From assembly GCF_000379825.1 (NCBI RefSeq), contig NZ_KB903820.1, forward strand, positions 1 through 64,000: DNA of 64,000 bases, written 5' to 3'. Both the position numbers and the translations under genes were made by a program. The notes under the pieces are model-generated. The model ran no database searches. It was given only the letters and a program-made list of their open reading frames with translations, and was not told where the DNA came from. Shown here in pieces: positions 17,742 to 27,662 of the stretch; the first letter of the stretch is position 1, and every line of letters begins with the position of its first letter. The stretch is from Longispora albida DSM 44784. GTDB taxonomy: Bacteria > Actinomycetota > Actinomycetes > Mycobacteriales > Micromonosporaceae.

Positions 17742-18806
17742 TCACAGCTCGCGGCGGGTCGTGGTGGTGATCAGGCCGTCCAGGACCGCACGGGCCACGG
17801 GGTCAGCTGGTGCCCCGGCGAGCGCGTCGCGTGCGGCCTGGGCCCGTTCCTCGATGAGCTTCTCGACCTCGTCGCGGGCCCCGGACTCGGTGATGATCTG
17901 GCGCAGGCGGGCCGCGCCAGCCTCGGTGAGCTGCGGGTCACCGAACAGGGCCTCGATCTCCGGTACTTGCCGTGGCCGGGCGTTGAGCCTGGTCAGGGCG
18001 ATCAGCACTGTCGGCTTGCCCTCGCGGAGATCGTCGATGTTGGGCTTCCCGGTCACCGCCGGGTCGCCGAACACGCCGAGTACGTCATCGCGGAGCTGGA
18101 ACGCCTCACCGAGCGGCAGCCCGACCGCGTCCAGCGCGGCGACCACCTTGTCGCCGGCCCCGGCCATCGCGGCGCCCATCCGCAGCGGGCCGCGCACGGT
18201 GTAGGAGGCCGTCTTGTAGCGGATGACGCGCATGGCGCCTTCCAGCGTCCCGCCGGCGGCCTGTTCGTGCAGGTCCAGAAACTGCCCGCCCAGGACCTCC
18301 GTGCGCATCGAGGTCAGATGGGGGTACCCGGCGGCGATCCGCGCAGCGCCCAGCCCGCAGGACCGGTACATCTCGTCGGACCACGCCAGGAGCTGTGCGC
18401 CGCAGAGGATCGCCGTGCTGACCCCGAATCCGGCCGCGTTCCCGAGCCAGCCGTGCCGCCTGTGGATGGATTCGAGGGTGCGGTGCAGGGCTGGGCGGCC
18501 ACGCCGTTCGTCGGAGCCGTCGATGATGTCGTCGTGCGCGATCAGGGAGGCGTGCAGCAGTTCCAGCGAGGCTGCGGCAGTCGTGATCGCCTGGCAGTCC
18601 TCGCGGCCGGCGGCACGCCAGCCCCAGTAGCAGAAGGCCGGCCGGATGCGCTTTCCCGGTGCGAGCACGTACTCGCGGAGTTCGCTGGAGACCAGCCGGC
18701 TGGACTGCCCGGGCCACAACGGCGTGACCCGGTCGAGGAAGGTGGCGAGTTCGGCGTCGATCCTGCTCCGCAGCTGTACGGGGTCAGCGGTGCCTGTGAG
18801 GGTCAT
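17742..18806 (-). CDS. polyprenyl diphosphate synthase (GGPP-synthase-like)
   Basis: 354 residues from ATG 18806 with GAGGAGGAG upstream; the start overlaps the ispG stop by 4 nt (ATGA). It shows GKRIRPAF, the first Asp-rich motif [15 protein letters not shown], and the second [11 protein letters not shown], followed by [14 protein letters not shown]. These define all-trans prenyl synthases that elongate DMAPP with IPP. Small residues before the first motif ([11 protein letters not shown]) fit a short-chain, GPP/FPP/GGPP-type enzyme; chain length is not decided. It could supply GPP to the methyltransferase or a longer diphosphate to the other cyclase. Confidence 0.93.
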   Translation of the reverse strand: MTLTGTADPVQLRSRIDAELATFLDRVTPLWPGQSSRLVSSELREYVLAPGKRIRPAFCYWGWRAAGREDCQAITTAAASLELLHASLIAHDDIIDGSDERRGRPALHRTLESIHRRHGWLGNAAGFGVSTAILCGAQLLAWSDEMYRSCGLGAARIAAGYPHLTSMRTEVLGGQFLDLHEQAAGGTLEGAMRVIRYKTASYTVRGPLRMGAAMAGAGDKVVAALDAVGLPLGEAFQLRDDVLGVFGDPAVTGKPNIDDLREGKPTVLIALTRLNARPRQVPEIEALFGDPQLTEAGAARLRQIITESGARDEVEKLIEERAQAARDALAGAPADPVARAVLDGLITTTTRREL

Positions 18807-19936
18807 GACGTCTCCTCCTCGGCTGTCAGGCGCAGCGCCTCTTCGATGAGCCGTTCGACGATCTGGGACTCCGGTACGGTCGCCACGACCTGGCCCCGGA
18901 CGAAGATCTGGCCTTTGCCGTTGCCGGAGGCCACCCCGATGTCGGCCTCGCGGGCCTCGCCGGGCCCGTTGACGACGCAGCCCATGACGGCGACGCGGAT
19001 CGGGTACGGGAACTCGTCGAAGGCCGCGGCCACCCGCTCGGTCAGCGACAGCACGTCGACCTGTGCCCGGCCGCACGAGGGGCACGAGACGATCTCCAGC
19101 CCCGGCGCGCGCAGCCCGAGTGAGGTGAGGATGTGCTGGCCTGCCTTGACTTCCTCGACCGGGTTGGCGGTGAGGGACACCCGGATGGTGTCGCCGATGC
19201 CCTCGCTGAGCAGCTGCGTGAACGCGACGGCCGACTTGACGCTGCCCTGGAGCAGCGGCCCGGCCTCGGTGACGCCGAGGTGCAGCGGGTAGTCACACCG
19301 GGCGGCGAGCAGCCGGTACGCGGAAACCATGATCTGCGGATCGTGGTGCTTGACCGAGATCTTGAGGTCGGTGAAGCCGTGCACCTCGAAGAGCGAGCAC
19401 TCCCACAGCGCCGACTCCACAAGCGCCTCCGGGGTCGCGCGGCCGTACCGGGCCAGCAGCCGCGCGTCGAGCGAACCGGCGTTCACCCCGATCCGGATCG
19501 GCACCCCGGCGGCCCCGGCGGCCCGCGCGATCTCGCCGACCCGGTCGTCGAACTTCTTGATGTTGCCCGGGTTGACCCGCACGGCGGCACAGCCGGCGTC
19601 GATCGCGGCGAACACGTACTTCGGCTGGAAATGGATGTCGGCGATCACCGGGATCTGGGACTGGCGGGCGATGCGGGACAGCGCGTCCGCGTCGTCCTGC
19701 GACGGCACCGCCACCCGGACGAGCTGGCAGCCCGCCGCCGTCAGCGCGGCGATCTGCTGGAGCGTGGCATCCACATCGGCCGTGAGCGTCGTGGTCATGG
19801 ACTGCACCGAAACCGGTGCCCCGCCGCCGACCAGCACGGCGTTGCGGCCGGAGCCGATGGTGAGCTGCCGGGTGTGCCGGCGCGGCGGGAGCACGCTCTG
19901 CCGGGCCTGCGGCATCCCGAGTGCCACGGTTGTCAT
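18803..19936 (-). CDS. ispG: (E)-4-hydroxy-3-methylbut-2-enyl-diphosphate synthase
   Basis: 377 residues from ATG 19936, GGGAGG nine nt upstream, overlapping the dxs stop by 4 nt. The TIM-barrel part has [33 protein letters not shown] and [10 protein letters not shown]. The C-terminal cluster domain has [10 protein letters not shown] and [11 protein letters not shown], providing the three Cys and the Glu ligands of the 4Fe-4S cluster. It converts MEcPP to HMBPP, one step before IspH. Length is normal for the actinobacterial form. Confidence 0.97.
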   Translation of the reverse strand: MTTVALGMPQARQSVLPPRRHTRQLTIGSGRNAVLVGGGAPVSVQSMTTTLTADVDATLQQIAALTAAGCQLVRVAVPSQDDADALSRIARQSQIPVIADIHFQPKYVFAAIDAGCAAVRVNPGNIKKFDDRVGEIARAAGAAGVPIRIGVNAGSLDARLLARYGRATPEALVESALWECSLFEVHGFTDLKISVKHHDPQIMVSAYRLLAARCDYPLHLGVTEAGPLLQGSVKSAVAFTQLLSEGIGDTIRVSLTANPVEEVKAGQHILTSLGLRAPGLEIVSCPSCGRAQVDVLSLTERVAAAFDEFPYPIRVAVMGCVVNGPGEAREADIGVASGNGKGQIFVRGQVVATVPESQIVERLIEEALRLTAEEETS

Positions 19937-21813
19937 GCGATCCTCCCGCTGGGCACAATCTCGCCGGCCGGGCTGGCCAGGACGAGCCGGCTGATCGTGG
20001 TCGCGATGCCGTGCGCGTCGAGCCCGCACTGGCGAAGGATGTCGGGCCGTTCGCCGTGCGCCAGGAACTGGGCGGGCAACCCGAGGTTGTGTACCGGCGT
20101 CCGCACGCCGGCGGCCATGCACGCCTGCGCGATCGCGGAGCCGGCACCGCCGGACACCACGCCGTCCTCGGCGGTGACCACGAGCTGGTGCCGGTCGGCC
20201 AGGTGCACCACGGTCGGGTGGACCGGCAGGATCCACCGCGGGTCGACCACGGTCACGCCGATGCCCTCGGTACTGAGCTGGGACGCGGCCTCGACAGCCG
20301 CCTCGGCGGTCACGCCGGTCGCGACGAGCAGCACGTCCAGCGGCAGCCTGCCGCCACGGTGCAGGATGTCGATGCCGTCCATCCTGGCCACCGCCGGGAG
20401 GTCGGCTCCCGCCGTCGCCTTGGGGAAGCGGATCACGGTCGGGGCCGAGGACTCGCCGACCGCCTCGCGGAGCAGTTCCCGCAGGCGGGCGGGGTCACGC
20501 GGGGCCGCCATCCGCAGGCCGGGCACCATCGCCAGCATGCTCGTGTCCCACATCCCGTGGTGCGAGGGGCCGTCGGGTCCGGTGACGCCGGCCCGGTCGA
20601 GCACGAAGGTGACGCCGAGGCCGTGCAGCGCGACATCCATGAGTACCTGGTCGAAGGCCCGGTTCAGGAACGTCGCGTACACGCAGACCACAGGGTGCAG
20701 CCCGCCCATCGCCAGCCCGGCCGCCGAGCACACCGCGTGCTGCTCGGCGATTCCCACGTCGAAGACCCGCTCCGGGTACCGGGTGGCGAACTTCTTCAGC
20801 CCGACCGGCTGGAGCATCGCCGCCGTCAGGCACACCACGCCGGGCACGTCCGCGCCGACCTCCGCGATCTCGTCGGCGAAGACGTGTGTCCACGATGGAC
20901 GGCCAGGTGCGTCCGGCTGGCCGGTGACCGGGTCGATGACCCCGCAGGCGTGCATCCTGTCGGCGTCGTCGGCTTCGGCGTGCCGGTACCCGTGCCCCTT
21001 GGCCGTGACAGCGTGTACGACCACTGGCCGCCACATCGCGGCTGCCTCGCGCAGCGCTTCCTCCAGCTCCGCGACGTCGTGGCCGTCGACCGGGCCGACG
21101 TAGGCGAAGCCGAGTTCCTCGAAGTACGCCCGGTGCCCGTCAGCCGACCGGAGCCCGCTCAGGTGCCTGGCCAGGCCGCCGATGGTCGGGTCGTAGGAAC
21201 GGCCGTTGTCGTTGAGGACGACGATCACGGGCCGGTCAGGGGCTCCGCCGAGGTTGTTCAGCCCTTCCCAGGCCAGGCCGCCCGTCATGGCGCCGTCACC
21301 GATGACGGCGACGACCCGCCGGGCCGGCTCGTCCGGGCCGGTCGTGAGCTGGACGGCCTTGGCGATGCCGTCGGCGTAGGACAGCGCCGTCGAGGCGTGG
21401 GAGTTCTCCACCCAGTCGTGACCGGACTCGGCCCGCGACGGGTAGCCGGCGATGCCGCCGGCCTGCCTGAGCCCGGCGAACTCCCCGGCGCGCCCAGTAA
21501 GGATCTTGTGGACGTAGCTCTGGTGGCCGGTGTCGAACACCAGGGCGTCCCGAGGTGAGTCGAAGACCCGGTGCAGGGCGATGGTCAGCTCCACCACCCC
21601 GAGATTCGCGCCCAGGTGCCCGCCTGTCCGGCACACCTTCGCGACGAGGAACTCACGGATGCGCTCCGCCAGCCCCGGCAGGTCACCTGCCGGGAACTCG
21701 CGCACCGCCGCCGGGCCGGTCAGAGCCTCCAGCGGTACGAGCGAGGCCCTGGCGGGTGCGGATTCCTCCTCGCCGTCGACGTTCTGAAGGGCGGCACCCC
21801 GATATCCGGGCAC
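19933..21813 (-). CDS. dxs: 1-deoxy-D-xylulose-5-phosphate synthase
   Basis: 626 residues, GTG start at 21813. Thiamine diphosphate enzyme of the MEP entry step, joining pyruvate and glyceraldehyde 3-phosphate. Visible motifs: [38 protein letters not shown], the ThDP motif [10 protein letters not shown] ending in [21 protein letters not shown], and the catalytic Glu in VGIAEQHAV. It heads the operon dxs-ispG-synthase-ispH-cyclase-methyltransferase, all with 4-nt overlaps or gaps under 25 nt. The 242-bp gap to the divergent regulator at 22056 should hold both promoters. A housekeeping dxs is expected elsewhere in the genome, so this is probably a pathway-dedicated copy. Confidence 0.97.
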   Translation of the reverse strand: MPGYRGAALQNVDGEEESAPARASLVPLEALTGPAAVREFPAGDLPGLAERIREFLVAKVCRTGGHLGANLGVVELTIALHRVFDSPRDALVFDTGHQSYVHKILTGRAGEFAGLRQAGGIAGYPSRAESGHDWVENSHASTALSYADGIAKAVQLTTGPDEPARRVVAVIGDGAMTGGLAWEGLNNLGGAPDRPVIVVLNDNGRSYDPTIGGLARHLSGLRSADGHRAYFEELGFAYVGPVDGHDVAELEEALREAAAMWRPVVVHAVTAKGHGYRHAEADDADRMHACGVIDPVTGQPDAPGRPSWTHVFADEIAEVGADVPGVVCLTAAMLQPVGLKKFATRYPERVFDVGIAEQHAVCSAAGLAMGGLHPVVCVYATFLNRAFDQVLMDVALHGLGVTFVLDRAGVTGPDGPSHHGMWDTSMLAMVPGLRMAAPRDPARLRELLREAVGESSAPTVIRFPKATAGADLPAVARMDGIDILHRGGRLPLDVLLVATGVTAEAAVEAASQLSTEGIGVTVVDPRWILPVHPTVVHLADRHQLVVTAEDGVVSGGAGSAIAQACMAAGVRTPVHNLGLPAQFLAHGERPDILRQCGLDAHGIATTISRLVLASPAGEIVPSGRIA

Positions 21814-22055
21814 GGGTCATCACCTGCTCACTGCGTGGGTACTTGCTTCTGGGGACTGGCGAATGCCACATCCCATTGACATGCGTTTCGGGGTTGGCCG
21901 GTAGGGGTAAGACGTACCGGAGGTGTCTCACATCTCCCGCTGTCGCGTGCCCGGGACCGGCCAGCGGAACGGGGATTGACATGGGGCTATGCCGGCTGGA
22001 TCCTTCAAGTGCGTGGCCGGTGGAACACCACACTCGAACCGGAACAGGGGGCAGC

Positions 22056-23423
22056 GTGCGAACCGGGCGCCAACCCAACGAACGTCTGCGGAGACTGCTG
22101 ACCGAGGCCGGATGGGCAGGACAGGATCTGGCCACGGCCGTCAACACCGCAGCCGCCGAGAGCGGGCTCTCGCTGACCTACGACCGCAAGTCCGTCTCCC
22201 ACTGGCTGTCGGGCATGCGGCCACGCGCTCCCGTGCCCGCTCTCGTCGTGGAGGCGCTGTCGCGCCGGCTCCAGCGGCCGGTGAGCCTCGCGGAGGCTGG
22301 GCTCTCCGCGCAGCCAGCGCCCGCTGCCGTCGCCGATGCCCAGCCCGGCCGGCCGCAGCAGCTCGACTGGGACGAGTCCGATGTGGTGATCTTCCGGGGC
22401 CAGCAGCCGGTGACCAGGAGGAAGCGTGCCACTGACCTGTCCTCTGTGTACAGTGTCGCCGCGCTCGCCGTGCCCGGCTGGCCACAGGCCCAGGCGCTGG
22501 TCAGGTCGGCGCCGGCCGAATGGTTCGACGAGGCCGGCCGGGTCGGTACCCCGCACGCCGAGGCGGCGGAGGCCCTGCTCGAACTGTTCCACCACAGCGA
22601 CATCCGGTCGGGCGGTGGCCTGGCCCGCCGGGCGTTGTCCGCGTACCTCGCCGCCGACCTGCTGCCCCGGCTCCGGGCGCCGATGCAGGGCCGGCTGCGG
22701 CACCGGGTACTGCGCGTGGCGACCCGGCTGACATACCTGTGCGCGTTCATGTGCTTCGACGACGAGCAGCACGGGCTGGCCCAGCGGTACTACCGGGCGG
22801 CGCTGCGGTTCGCGGCGGAGAACGACGACCCGGGCAGCTACGCGATCACGATGCGCGGCATGTCGGTACAGGCCCGCCTGCTCGGGCACTACGCCGAGGC
22901 CGTCGAGCTGGGCGAGGCCGCGATCAACGCCAACCGGTACGGTGAGCCCTCCCGGATGGCGTTCATCCAGGGCCAGCTCGCCGTCGCGCACGCGGCAGCC
23001 CAGGAACGCGGGCCGGCCCTGTCGTGCCTGTCGGCGGCCCAGCGGTCGCTTGACCGGTCCACATCGGGCGCTCCGGTGGGGGCGTACCACCTGGCGTCCC
23101 TCGCGCACCAGCAGGCGGCGGTACAGGCGATCCTGGGTGACCGCAGGCGGGCCATCGCCGCGCTGGCCGAGTCGATCCGCCACCGGCCGGCCGCGGAGCG
23201 CAGGTCCCGGGCGATCCTCCTGGCCCGCCTCGCGGAACTCCAGCTCCAGCACGGTCACCTTGAGGAGGCTGTGGCCAGCTGGAACGACTTCCTGGACCTG
23301 TACCCGAGCCTGCGCTCCGGCCGGGTGCTCTCCGCCCTCAAAGCGCTGCGTGCCCGCATCAGGTCGTACCCGACCCACCCTGCGGCCCGGATACTGCTGC
23401 GCCGCGCGACCGGCCTGGCGTGA
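22056..23423 (+). CDS. HTH-TPR transcriptional regulator (first of two paralogs)
   Basis: 455 residues from GTG 22056, chosen for AGGGGG five nt upstream; the frame stays open far upstream without another good site. Residues 8-60 form a lambda-repressor-like HTH (NERLRRLLTEAGWAGQDLA, YDRKSVSHWLSGMRP). From about 180 on the protein is helical with tetratricopeptide-like pairs (YLCAFMCFDDEQHGLAQRYY, AITMRGMSVQARLLGHYAEA, RSRAILLARLAELQLQHG). The same architecture is found at 26169-27527, sharing FDDEQH, RALSVQA-like and RPAAERRSRA segments. It is divergent from dxs and convergent with dxr (12-nt gap), so it probably controls the MEP operon. Ligand unknown. Confidence 0.82.
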   Translation: MRTGRQPNERLRRLLTEAGWAGQDLATAVNTAAAESGLSLTYDRKSVSHWLSGMRPRAPVPALVVEALSRRLQRPVSLAEAGLSAQPAPAAVADAQPGRPQQLDWDESDVVIFRGQQPVTRRKRATDLSSVYSVAALAVPGWPQAQALVRSAPAEWFDEAGRVGTPHAEAAEALLELFHHSDIRSGGGLARRALSAYLAADLLPRLRAPMQGRLRHRVLRVATRLTYLCAFMCFDDEQHGLAQRYYRAALRFAAENDDPGSYAITMRGMSVQARLLGHYAEAVELGEAAINANRYGEPSRMAFIQGQLAVAHAAAQERGPALSCLSAAQRSLDRSTSGAPVGAYHLASLAHQQAAVQAILGDRRRAIAALAESIRHRPAAERRSRAILLARLAELQLQHGHLEEAVASWNDFLDLYPSLRSGRVLSALKALRARIRSYPTHPAARILLRRATGLA

Positions 23424-23435
23424 CGGTGGTGATGG

Positions 23436-24608
23436 TCAGTACGTGCGCTCGATGAGCTCGCGGGCGGCGGAGCGCGCCGCCCGGTCGGCGGCCATGACGT
23501 CGGCCAGCTCGTGTGGCTCCTCGTCCGGGTAGTCCATGAGAACACCGGCGATGGTCTCGGTGATCGCCGTGAACGGGATCCGGCCGGCGAGGAACGCCGC
23601 GACGGCGATCTCGTTGGCGGCGTTGAAGACCGCCGGTGCCGTACCGCCCCGCTCGCCGGCCAGGCGGGCCAGCCCGATCGCGGGGAAGGTCTCGTGGTCG
23701 ACCGGCTCGAAGTGCCAGGCCCGTGACCGGGACCAGTCGAAGCCGGGCGCGGCGCCGGCCAGCCGGTCCGGCCAGGACAGTCCCAGGGCGATGGGCAGGC
23801 GCATGTCCGGCGGCGAGGCCTGGGCGATGGCCGAGCCATCGGTGAACTCGACCATGGAGTGCACGGCGGACTCGGGATGGATCACCACGTCGATGTCGTG
23901 GATGTCCACGCCGAACAGCAGGTGTGCCTCCAGGATCTCCAGGCCCTTGTTGACCAGGGTCGCGGAGTTCACCGTGACGAGCGGCCCCATCGTCCATGTC
24001 GGATGCTTCAGTGCCTGGGCCGGCGTGACGGAGGCCAGGCTGGCCGGTGACCAGCCCCGGAACGGGCCGCCGCTGGCGGTCAGGATCAGCCGCCGTACCT
24101 CCGACGGCCGCCCCGACCGCAGGCACTGCGCGAGCGCCGAGTGCTCGGAGTCCACCGGCGTGATCTGGCCCGGCTCGGCCAGCGCCGACACCAGGGGGCC
24201 GCCGATGATCAGGGATTCCTTGTTGGCCAGTGCGAGCCGCCGTCCCGCTCGCAGGGCCGCGATGGTCGCAGGCAGTCCAGCGGCGCCCTCGATGCCGTTG
24301 AGCACGACGTCCGCTGGCCAGGCCGCTGCGGTTCGCACGGCTTCTTCCCCGGTCAGTACCTCCGGCATCGGGCGGCTGCGGGGGCCTGCCGCTTCGGCGT
24401 AGGCCGCGCTGAAGGCGCTCAGGGCCGTCGCGTCGGCGAGCGCCACGAACTCGACCTCCCAGTCGAGTGCCTGCTGGGCCAGCAGGTCCGGCCGGCTGCC
24501 GCCAGCGGCGAGGGCCACGACCCGCATGCCGCCGGCCCTGGCGACCTGGAGTCCCTGGGTGCCGATCGATCCGGTCGAGCCGAGGACCGACAAACGTGTC
24601 TCAGGCAT
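23436..24608 (-). CDS. dxr: 1-deoxy-D-xylulose-5-phosphate reductoisomerase
   Basis: 390 residues from ATG 24608 with GGAAGGGG upstream. NADPH-binding SVLGSTGSIGTQ at the start; metal and substrate residues in LANKESLIIGG, PVDSEHSAL, LTASGGPFRG, HPTWTMGPLVTVNSA, LVNKGLEILEAH and HPESAVHSMVEF. It makes MEP from DXP, the second pathway step. It is monocistronic, separate from the dxs operon, with its own 270-bp upstream region shared with the divergent IspH-like gene. Together with dxs, ispG and ispH the locus has four of the seven MEP steps; ispD, ispE and ispF are not in the window. Confidence 0.97.
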   Translation of the reverse strand: MPETRLSVLGSTGSIGTQGLQVARAGGMRVVALAAGGSRPDLLAQQALDWEVEFVALADATALSAFSAAYAEAAGPRSRPMPEVLTGEEAVRTAAAWPADVVLNGIEGAAGLPATIAALRAGRRLALANKESLIIGGPLVSALAEPGQITPVDSEHSALAQCLRSGRPSEVRRLILTASGGPFRGWSPASLASVTPAQALKHPTWTMGPLVTVNSATLVNKGLEILEAHLLFGVDIHDIDVVIHPESAVHSMVEFTDGSAIAQASPPDMRLPIALGLSWPDRLAGAAPGFDWSRSRAWHFEPVDHETFPAIGLARLAGERGGTAPAVFNAANEIAVAAFLAGRIPFTAITETIAGVLMDYPDEEPHELADVMAADRAARSAARELIERTY

Positions 24609-24798
24609 CTGCCCACCCCTTCCGATCTGCGCATCTGCGCACGCCGTCCGGCCTCCACGAGACCACCGCCGGGCCGGGGGGCTGCATCGGCCGTGAGGGT
24701 TCCTCGTGTTGCGCCTTGTCGTACTCCGCCGCGATGTTGCGCGTGACCCGTCTCCTAGCACGACTCCTGGCCGGCCATCCAGAAATATGCCAATACCC

Positions 24799-24815
24799 TC
24801 AAATCTCATATTTGA
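24799..24815. promoter_or_regulatory. AT-rich inverted repeat between dxr and the IspH-like gene
   Basis: TCAAAT-N5-ATTTGA, a perfect 6+6 palindrome, sits in an unusually AT-rich island of an otherwise GC-rich divergent promoter region. It is a candidate operator for a regulator of the locus, such as one of the two HTH-TPR proteins. I did not see an exact second copy upstream of dxs or of the cis-prenyltransferase gene. Confidence 0.35.
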
Positions 24816-24878
24816 CGCATTAGATTTTCAATGCTGCCGGGACGTACCGCGGCCCGGCAGGTAGCGGGGGTGTTGCTT

Positions 24879-26165
24879 ATGAATCGCACGAAACTCGAGC
24901 AGTGGATTCCGTCGGACGCCAGCCCGTCCAGTGGCGAGGTGCTGGTGGCGACCCAGATCGAACATCCGGTACGCGGCCAGATGGCCTGCCCGGCCGCTGA
25001 CCTGGTCGGGGCCAGCCTGCGCAGGCACGGGCTCTCGGTCAGCTACGGCGCGATCGTGGCTGGCGGACCAGGCGGACCTGGTGCGGAGGCCGGGATCGTG
25101 TCCTATCTCGACCGGGACGGCTCGCCCTCCGGCCTGGGAGCGGTGCCCTGCCCGGGCGACCCGCACAGCCGCCGGCTGGTCGCAGAGGTGATGAACGGCT
25201 GGTCAGCCGTGTTACGGACCCGGCGCCTGATCCTCGACACCACGCCAGCCGTGTGCACGGGGCAGCAGGAGGTCCTGCGGCTCGTCGACGAGGTCGCAGC
25301 CCCGGGCACGTACGTCGCCGGGCCGTCCGGCACCGACCCCGGCACACAGGACGACCTGCAGCGGCAGGGTGTGGTCTTCGGCGCGGACCCCGGCGACGTG
25401 CCGGCCGGGGCGACCCTGGTGATCCCGGCATCCGGGATCGACCCGGGCTCCGCCGAACGGGCCGCGCGCCGTGGCCTGCGGATCGTGGACGGCACGTGCC
25501 CGTGGGTGCGGCGGGCGCAGGACGAGGTCCGGTTCCGGCACGCCGACCACGACGAGCTGATCGTCGTCATCGGGCCGGAGGACGTGCGGTGCCGTTCGTC
25601 GATCCTGTCCCAGGCGGCCCGCACGGTCCCCGTGTCGCGGCCCGCCGACGTCGCCGGCCTCCGGCCAGCCGATCCGGCCGCCGTGTCCTATGTGGTCACA
25701 CCGGGATGCTCCGTCGAGGCGATCCTCCCCGTGATCGCGGCTCTCCGGGCCCGCTTCCCGGCCCTGCGCGGCCCGCATCCGGACGGCTGGTGTTACGCGG
25801 CCACGGACCGGTTGCTGGCGATCAGGGCCGCGGTGGCCTTTGCCGATCTTGTGCTGGTGTGCGGGGCTGCCGGCTCGGCCGACGCCCAGCGGGTGGCACG
25901 CGTGGCGGGGGAGCGGGGTGCCCGCGTCGAGCTGATCAGCGCGGCCGGGGACATCCGGCCGGAGTGGCTGGCCGGAGCGTCCACGGTGGCCATCCTCCGC
26001 TCGGTGTCGGCGAGTCCGGGCCTGCCGGAGGCTGTGTGCGCGGCACTGCACGGCCTGGGCCCGGCCAGTACGGTACGCCGGGGCGTGGCCAGCATGCCCG
26101 GCCCGGCCGGTCGCCTGCCCGCCCAGCCGCTCAACGTCATGCCAGCCCGGACGGTGTGCGGGTAA
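24879..26165 (+). CDS. divergent IspH/LytB-like protein with N-terminal extension
   Basis: 428 residues from ATG 24879 (GGGGG nine nt upstream; an ATG at 24831 is open too). Residues 115-400 can be laid over the canonical IspH of this cluster in order: three cluster-type Cys are kept at equivalent spacing (Cys126 in TPAVCTGQQ, Cys207 in VDGTCPWV, Cys305 in GWCYAATD). The tail also matches (ISAAGDIRPEWLAG against [14 protein letters not shown]). The other active-site features are changed: SAHG is PASG, the GHxGHEEVEG segment is IGPEDV, SQTT is absent and GSPNSSNS is CGAAGSAD. About 110 residues precede this part, with no recognised domain. Iron-sulfur binding is plausible; HMBPP reduction is not. 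It may be a sensor or a new reductase. Confidence 0.75.
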   Translation: MNRTKLEQWIPSDASPSSGEVLVATQIEHPVRGQMACPAADLVGASLRRHGLSVSYGAIVAGGPGGPGAEAGIVSYLDRDGSPSGLGAVPCPGDPHSRRLVAEVMNGWSAVLRTRRLILDTTPAVCTGQQEVLRLVDEVAAPGTYVAGPSGTDPGTQDDLQRQGVVFGADPGDVPAGATLVIPASGIDPGSAERAARRGLRIVDGTCPWVRRAQDEVRFRHADHDELIVVIGPEDVRCRSSILSQAARTVPVSRPADVAGLRPADPAAVSYVVTPGCSVEAILPVIAALRARFPALRGPHPDGWCYAATDRLLAIRAAVAFADLVLVCGAAGSADAQRVARVAGERGARVELISAAGDIRPEWLAGASTVAILRSVSASPGLPEAVCAALHGLGPASTVRRGVASMPGPAGRLPAQPLNVMPARTVCG

Positions 26166-26168
26166 CGC

Positions 26169-27527
26169 CTACCGGTGCCGGTTCCCCGCTCGTACCCGGA
26201 TCGCCTCCGCCAGCAGGGAAGCGGCGGCAGGCTCACCCGGATACGAGCGGAGTCCGGCGATCACCGACCCGATGGCCTTGCCGACGCGTCCCGAGGACAG
26301 GCCAGCTGCCGTGCCGAGCAGGTCGCGCCACGTTCCGATGGCCTGCTGGAACTGGCCGTCGGCCAGGTACTGGCTGCCGAGTTCCGCCTGGATCAGCGCT
26401 CGCGACCGCCGTTCGGCTGCGGGCCGTCCGGCCAGGGCGGCCCGCAGCGCCGTGATGGCCGCCCGCCGCTCGCCGAGTTCCGAGTGGACCTTGGCCTCGG
26501 CGAGCGCGAGGGCCTGGGCGTGGAACTGGCCCACCGGGCCGGCCTGGCTCGCCGCGTGCCCCAGCCCGGCCCGCGCGGACCGCAGGGCGGACTCCGCGCC
26601 GTGGCGGTCCCCGGTAGCGGCCGTGGCGACGGCGAGCTGACTGCCGAGGAAAGCGCGGTCGGCCGGCGTGAGCTTGCCGCTGGCCGCCGACACTGCCGCC
26701 TCAGCGAGGTCCCGAGCCTGCCGGTGGTACCGCAGATGGTGTGCCTGCACCGACAGCGCCCGCAGCGTGATCGCCCGCGTACGGAGGTCACCCGACTCGC
26801 CGGCGAGCCGCAGCGCGACGAGGAAGTACCGCTCAGCCAGCGAGTGCTGCTCGTCGTCGAAGCACGCGAAGCCCGCCAGGTACGAGGCCTGGGCTGCCAG
26901 GTGCTGGATCCGGGCCCGGATGCGCGGAGGGGCGGTGGCGCGCAGCATCGGCCGCAGGTGACCGGCGAGGTACCCCGAGATCGCCGCGCGCACGTGACCG
27001 CCGCCGAAGCAGGCCTCGCTCGCCGACAGTACCGAGATCATCTGCTCGGCGGCCGCCACCTCCTCCCGGCCGGCCCGCGGCTGGCCAGCGCCTCCCGGCC
27101 GGCGCGGCGGGCCGTAGTCTCCCGTACCAGCGGCGGCGGTGAGCGCGCCGAGGTCGAAGCTCGCGGCCGGTGCGTGCCTGGCACGCCGCGCGGCCTGGCT
27201 GCCCAGCGCGGCCAGCTGTTCGGAAGGGTCGGCGGCCAGCAGGCTCACGGGCGCTGGTGCCAGCTGGACCGCCGGTGCCAGCCCGGCGTCGGCTGGCGTG
27301 ACCGTGCGGCCCAGCCGCCGGGTCAGCACCTCGGCCACGATGTCGGCGGCGGGCTGGCGCGGGCGGCGGCCTGCCAGCCAGTGGGACACGGACGTGCGGT
27401 CGTAGCTCATCGGCTGGCCCGACTCCCGCGCACAGGCGTTGACGGCCCGGGCGAACGTCTCGCCCGTCCAGCCCGCTTCGCGGAGCAGGTTCCGCAAGGC
27501 GGGGTTGGGCACCCGCTTGCCAGCCAT
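26169..27527 (-). CDS. HTH-TPR transcriptional regulator (second paralog)
   Basis: 452 residues. ATG 27527 is preferred to the GTG at 27530 because GGAGGA lies right before the GTG. An N-terminal HTH (ALRNLLREAGWTGETFARAVN, YDRTSVSHWLAGRRPR) is followed by a Pro/Ala linker and TPR-like helices (YLAGFACFDDEQHSLAERYF, RALSVQAHHLRYHRQA, RPAAERRSRALIQAELG). It clearly shares ancestry with the protein at 22056-23423. It ends only 3 nt from the stop of the convergent IspH-like gene. It is upstream of, and reads away from, the P450 operon; autoregulation and control of the neighbouring terpenoid genes are inferred from position only. Confidence 0.82.
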   Translation of the reverse strand: MAGKRVPNPALRNLLREAGWTGETFARAVNACARESGQPMSYDRTSVSHWLAGRRPRQPAADIVAEVLTRRLGRTVTPADAGLAPAVQLAPAPVSLLAADPSEQLAALGSQAARRARHAPAASFDLGALTAAAGTGDYGPPRRPGGAGQPRAGREEVAAAEQMISVLSASEACFGGGHVRAAISGYLAGHLRPMLRATAPPRIRARIQHLAAQASYLAGFACFDDEQHSLAERYFLVALRLAGESGDLRTRAITLRALSVQAHHLRYHRQARDLAEAAVSAASGKLTPADRAFLGSQLAVATAATGDRHGAESALRSARAGLGHAASQAGPVGQFHAQALALAEAKVHSELGERRAAITALRAALAGRPAAERRSRALIQAELGSQYLADGQFQQAIGTWRDLLGTAAGLSSGRVGKAIGSVIAGLRSYPGEPAAASLLAEAIRVRAGNRHR

Positions 27528-27662
27528 CACTCCTCCGATCGAACGGCAACCATCACTATGTCAGGCGGTGTCGCGGGAGGAAAGAGCGCGCCGTGATCAG
27601 CGCTGATGTCTGCTCGGATGGTGATAGGCCTCGATGCCGTTGCTGGCGGCCCCCGTGGTCGT

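Noticed and set aside
21876-21913. TTGACA box between dxs and the first HTH-TPR regulator
   Set aside because: The -35-like hexamer is perfect, but the nearest -10-like sequences are 19-26 nt away, so the spacing does not support a promoter call.
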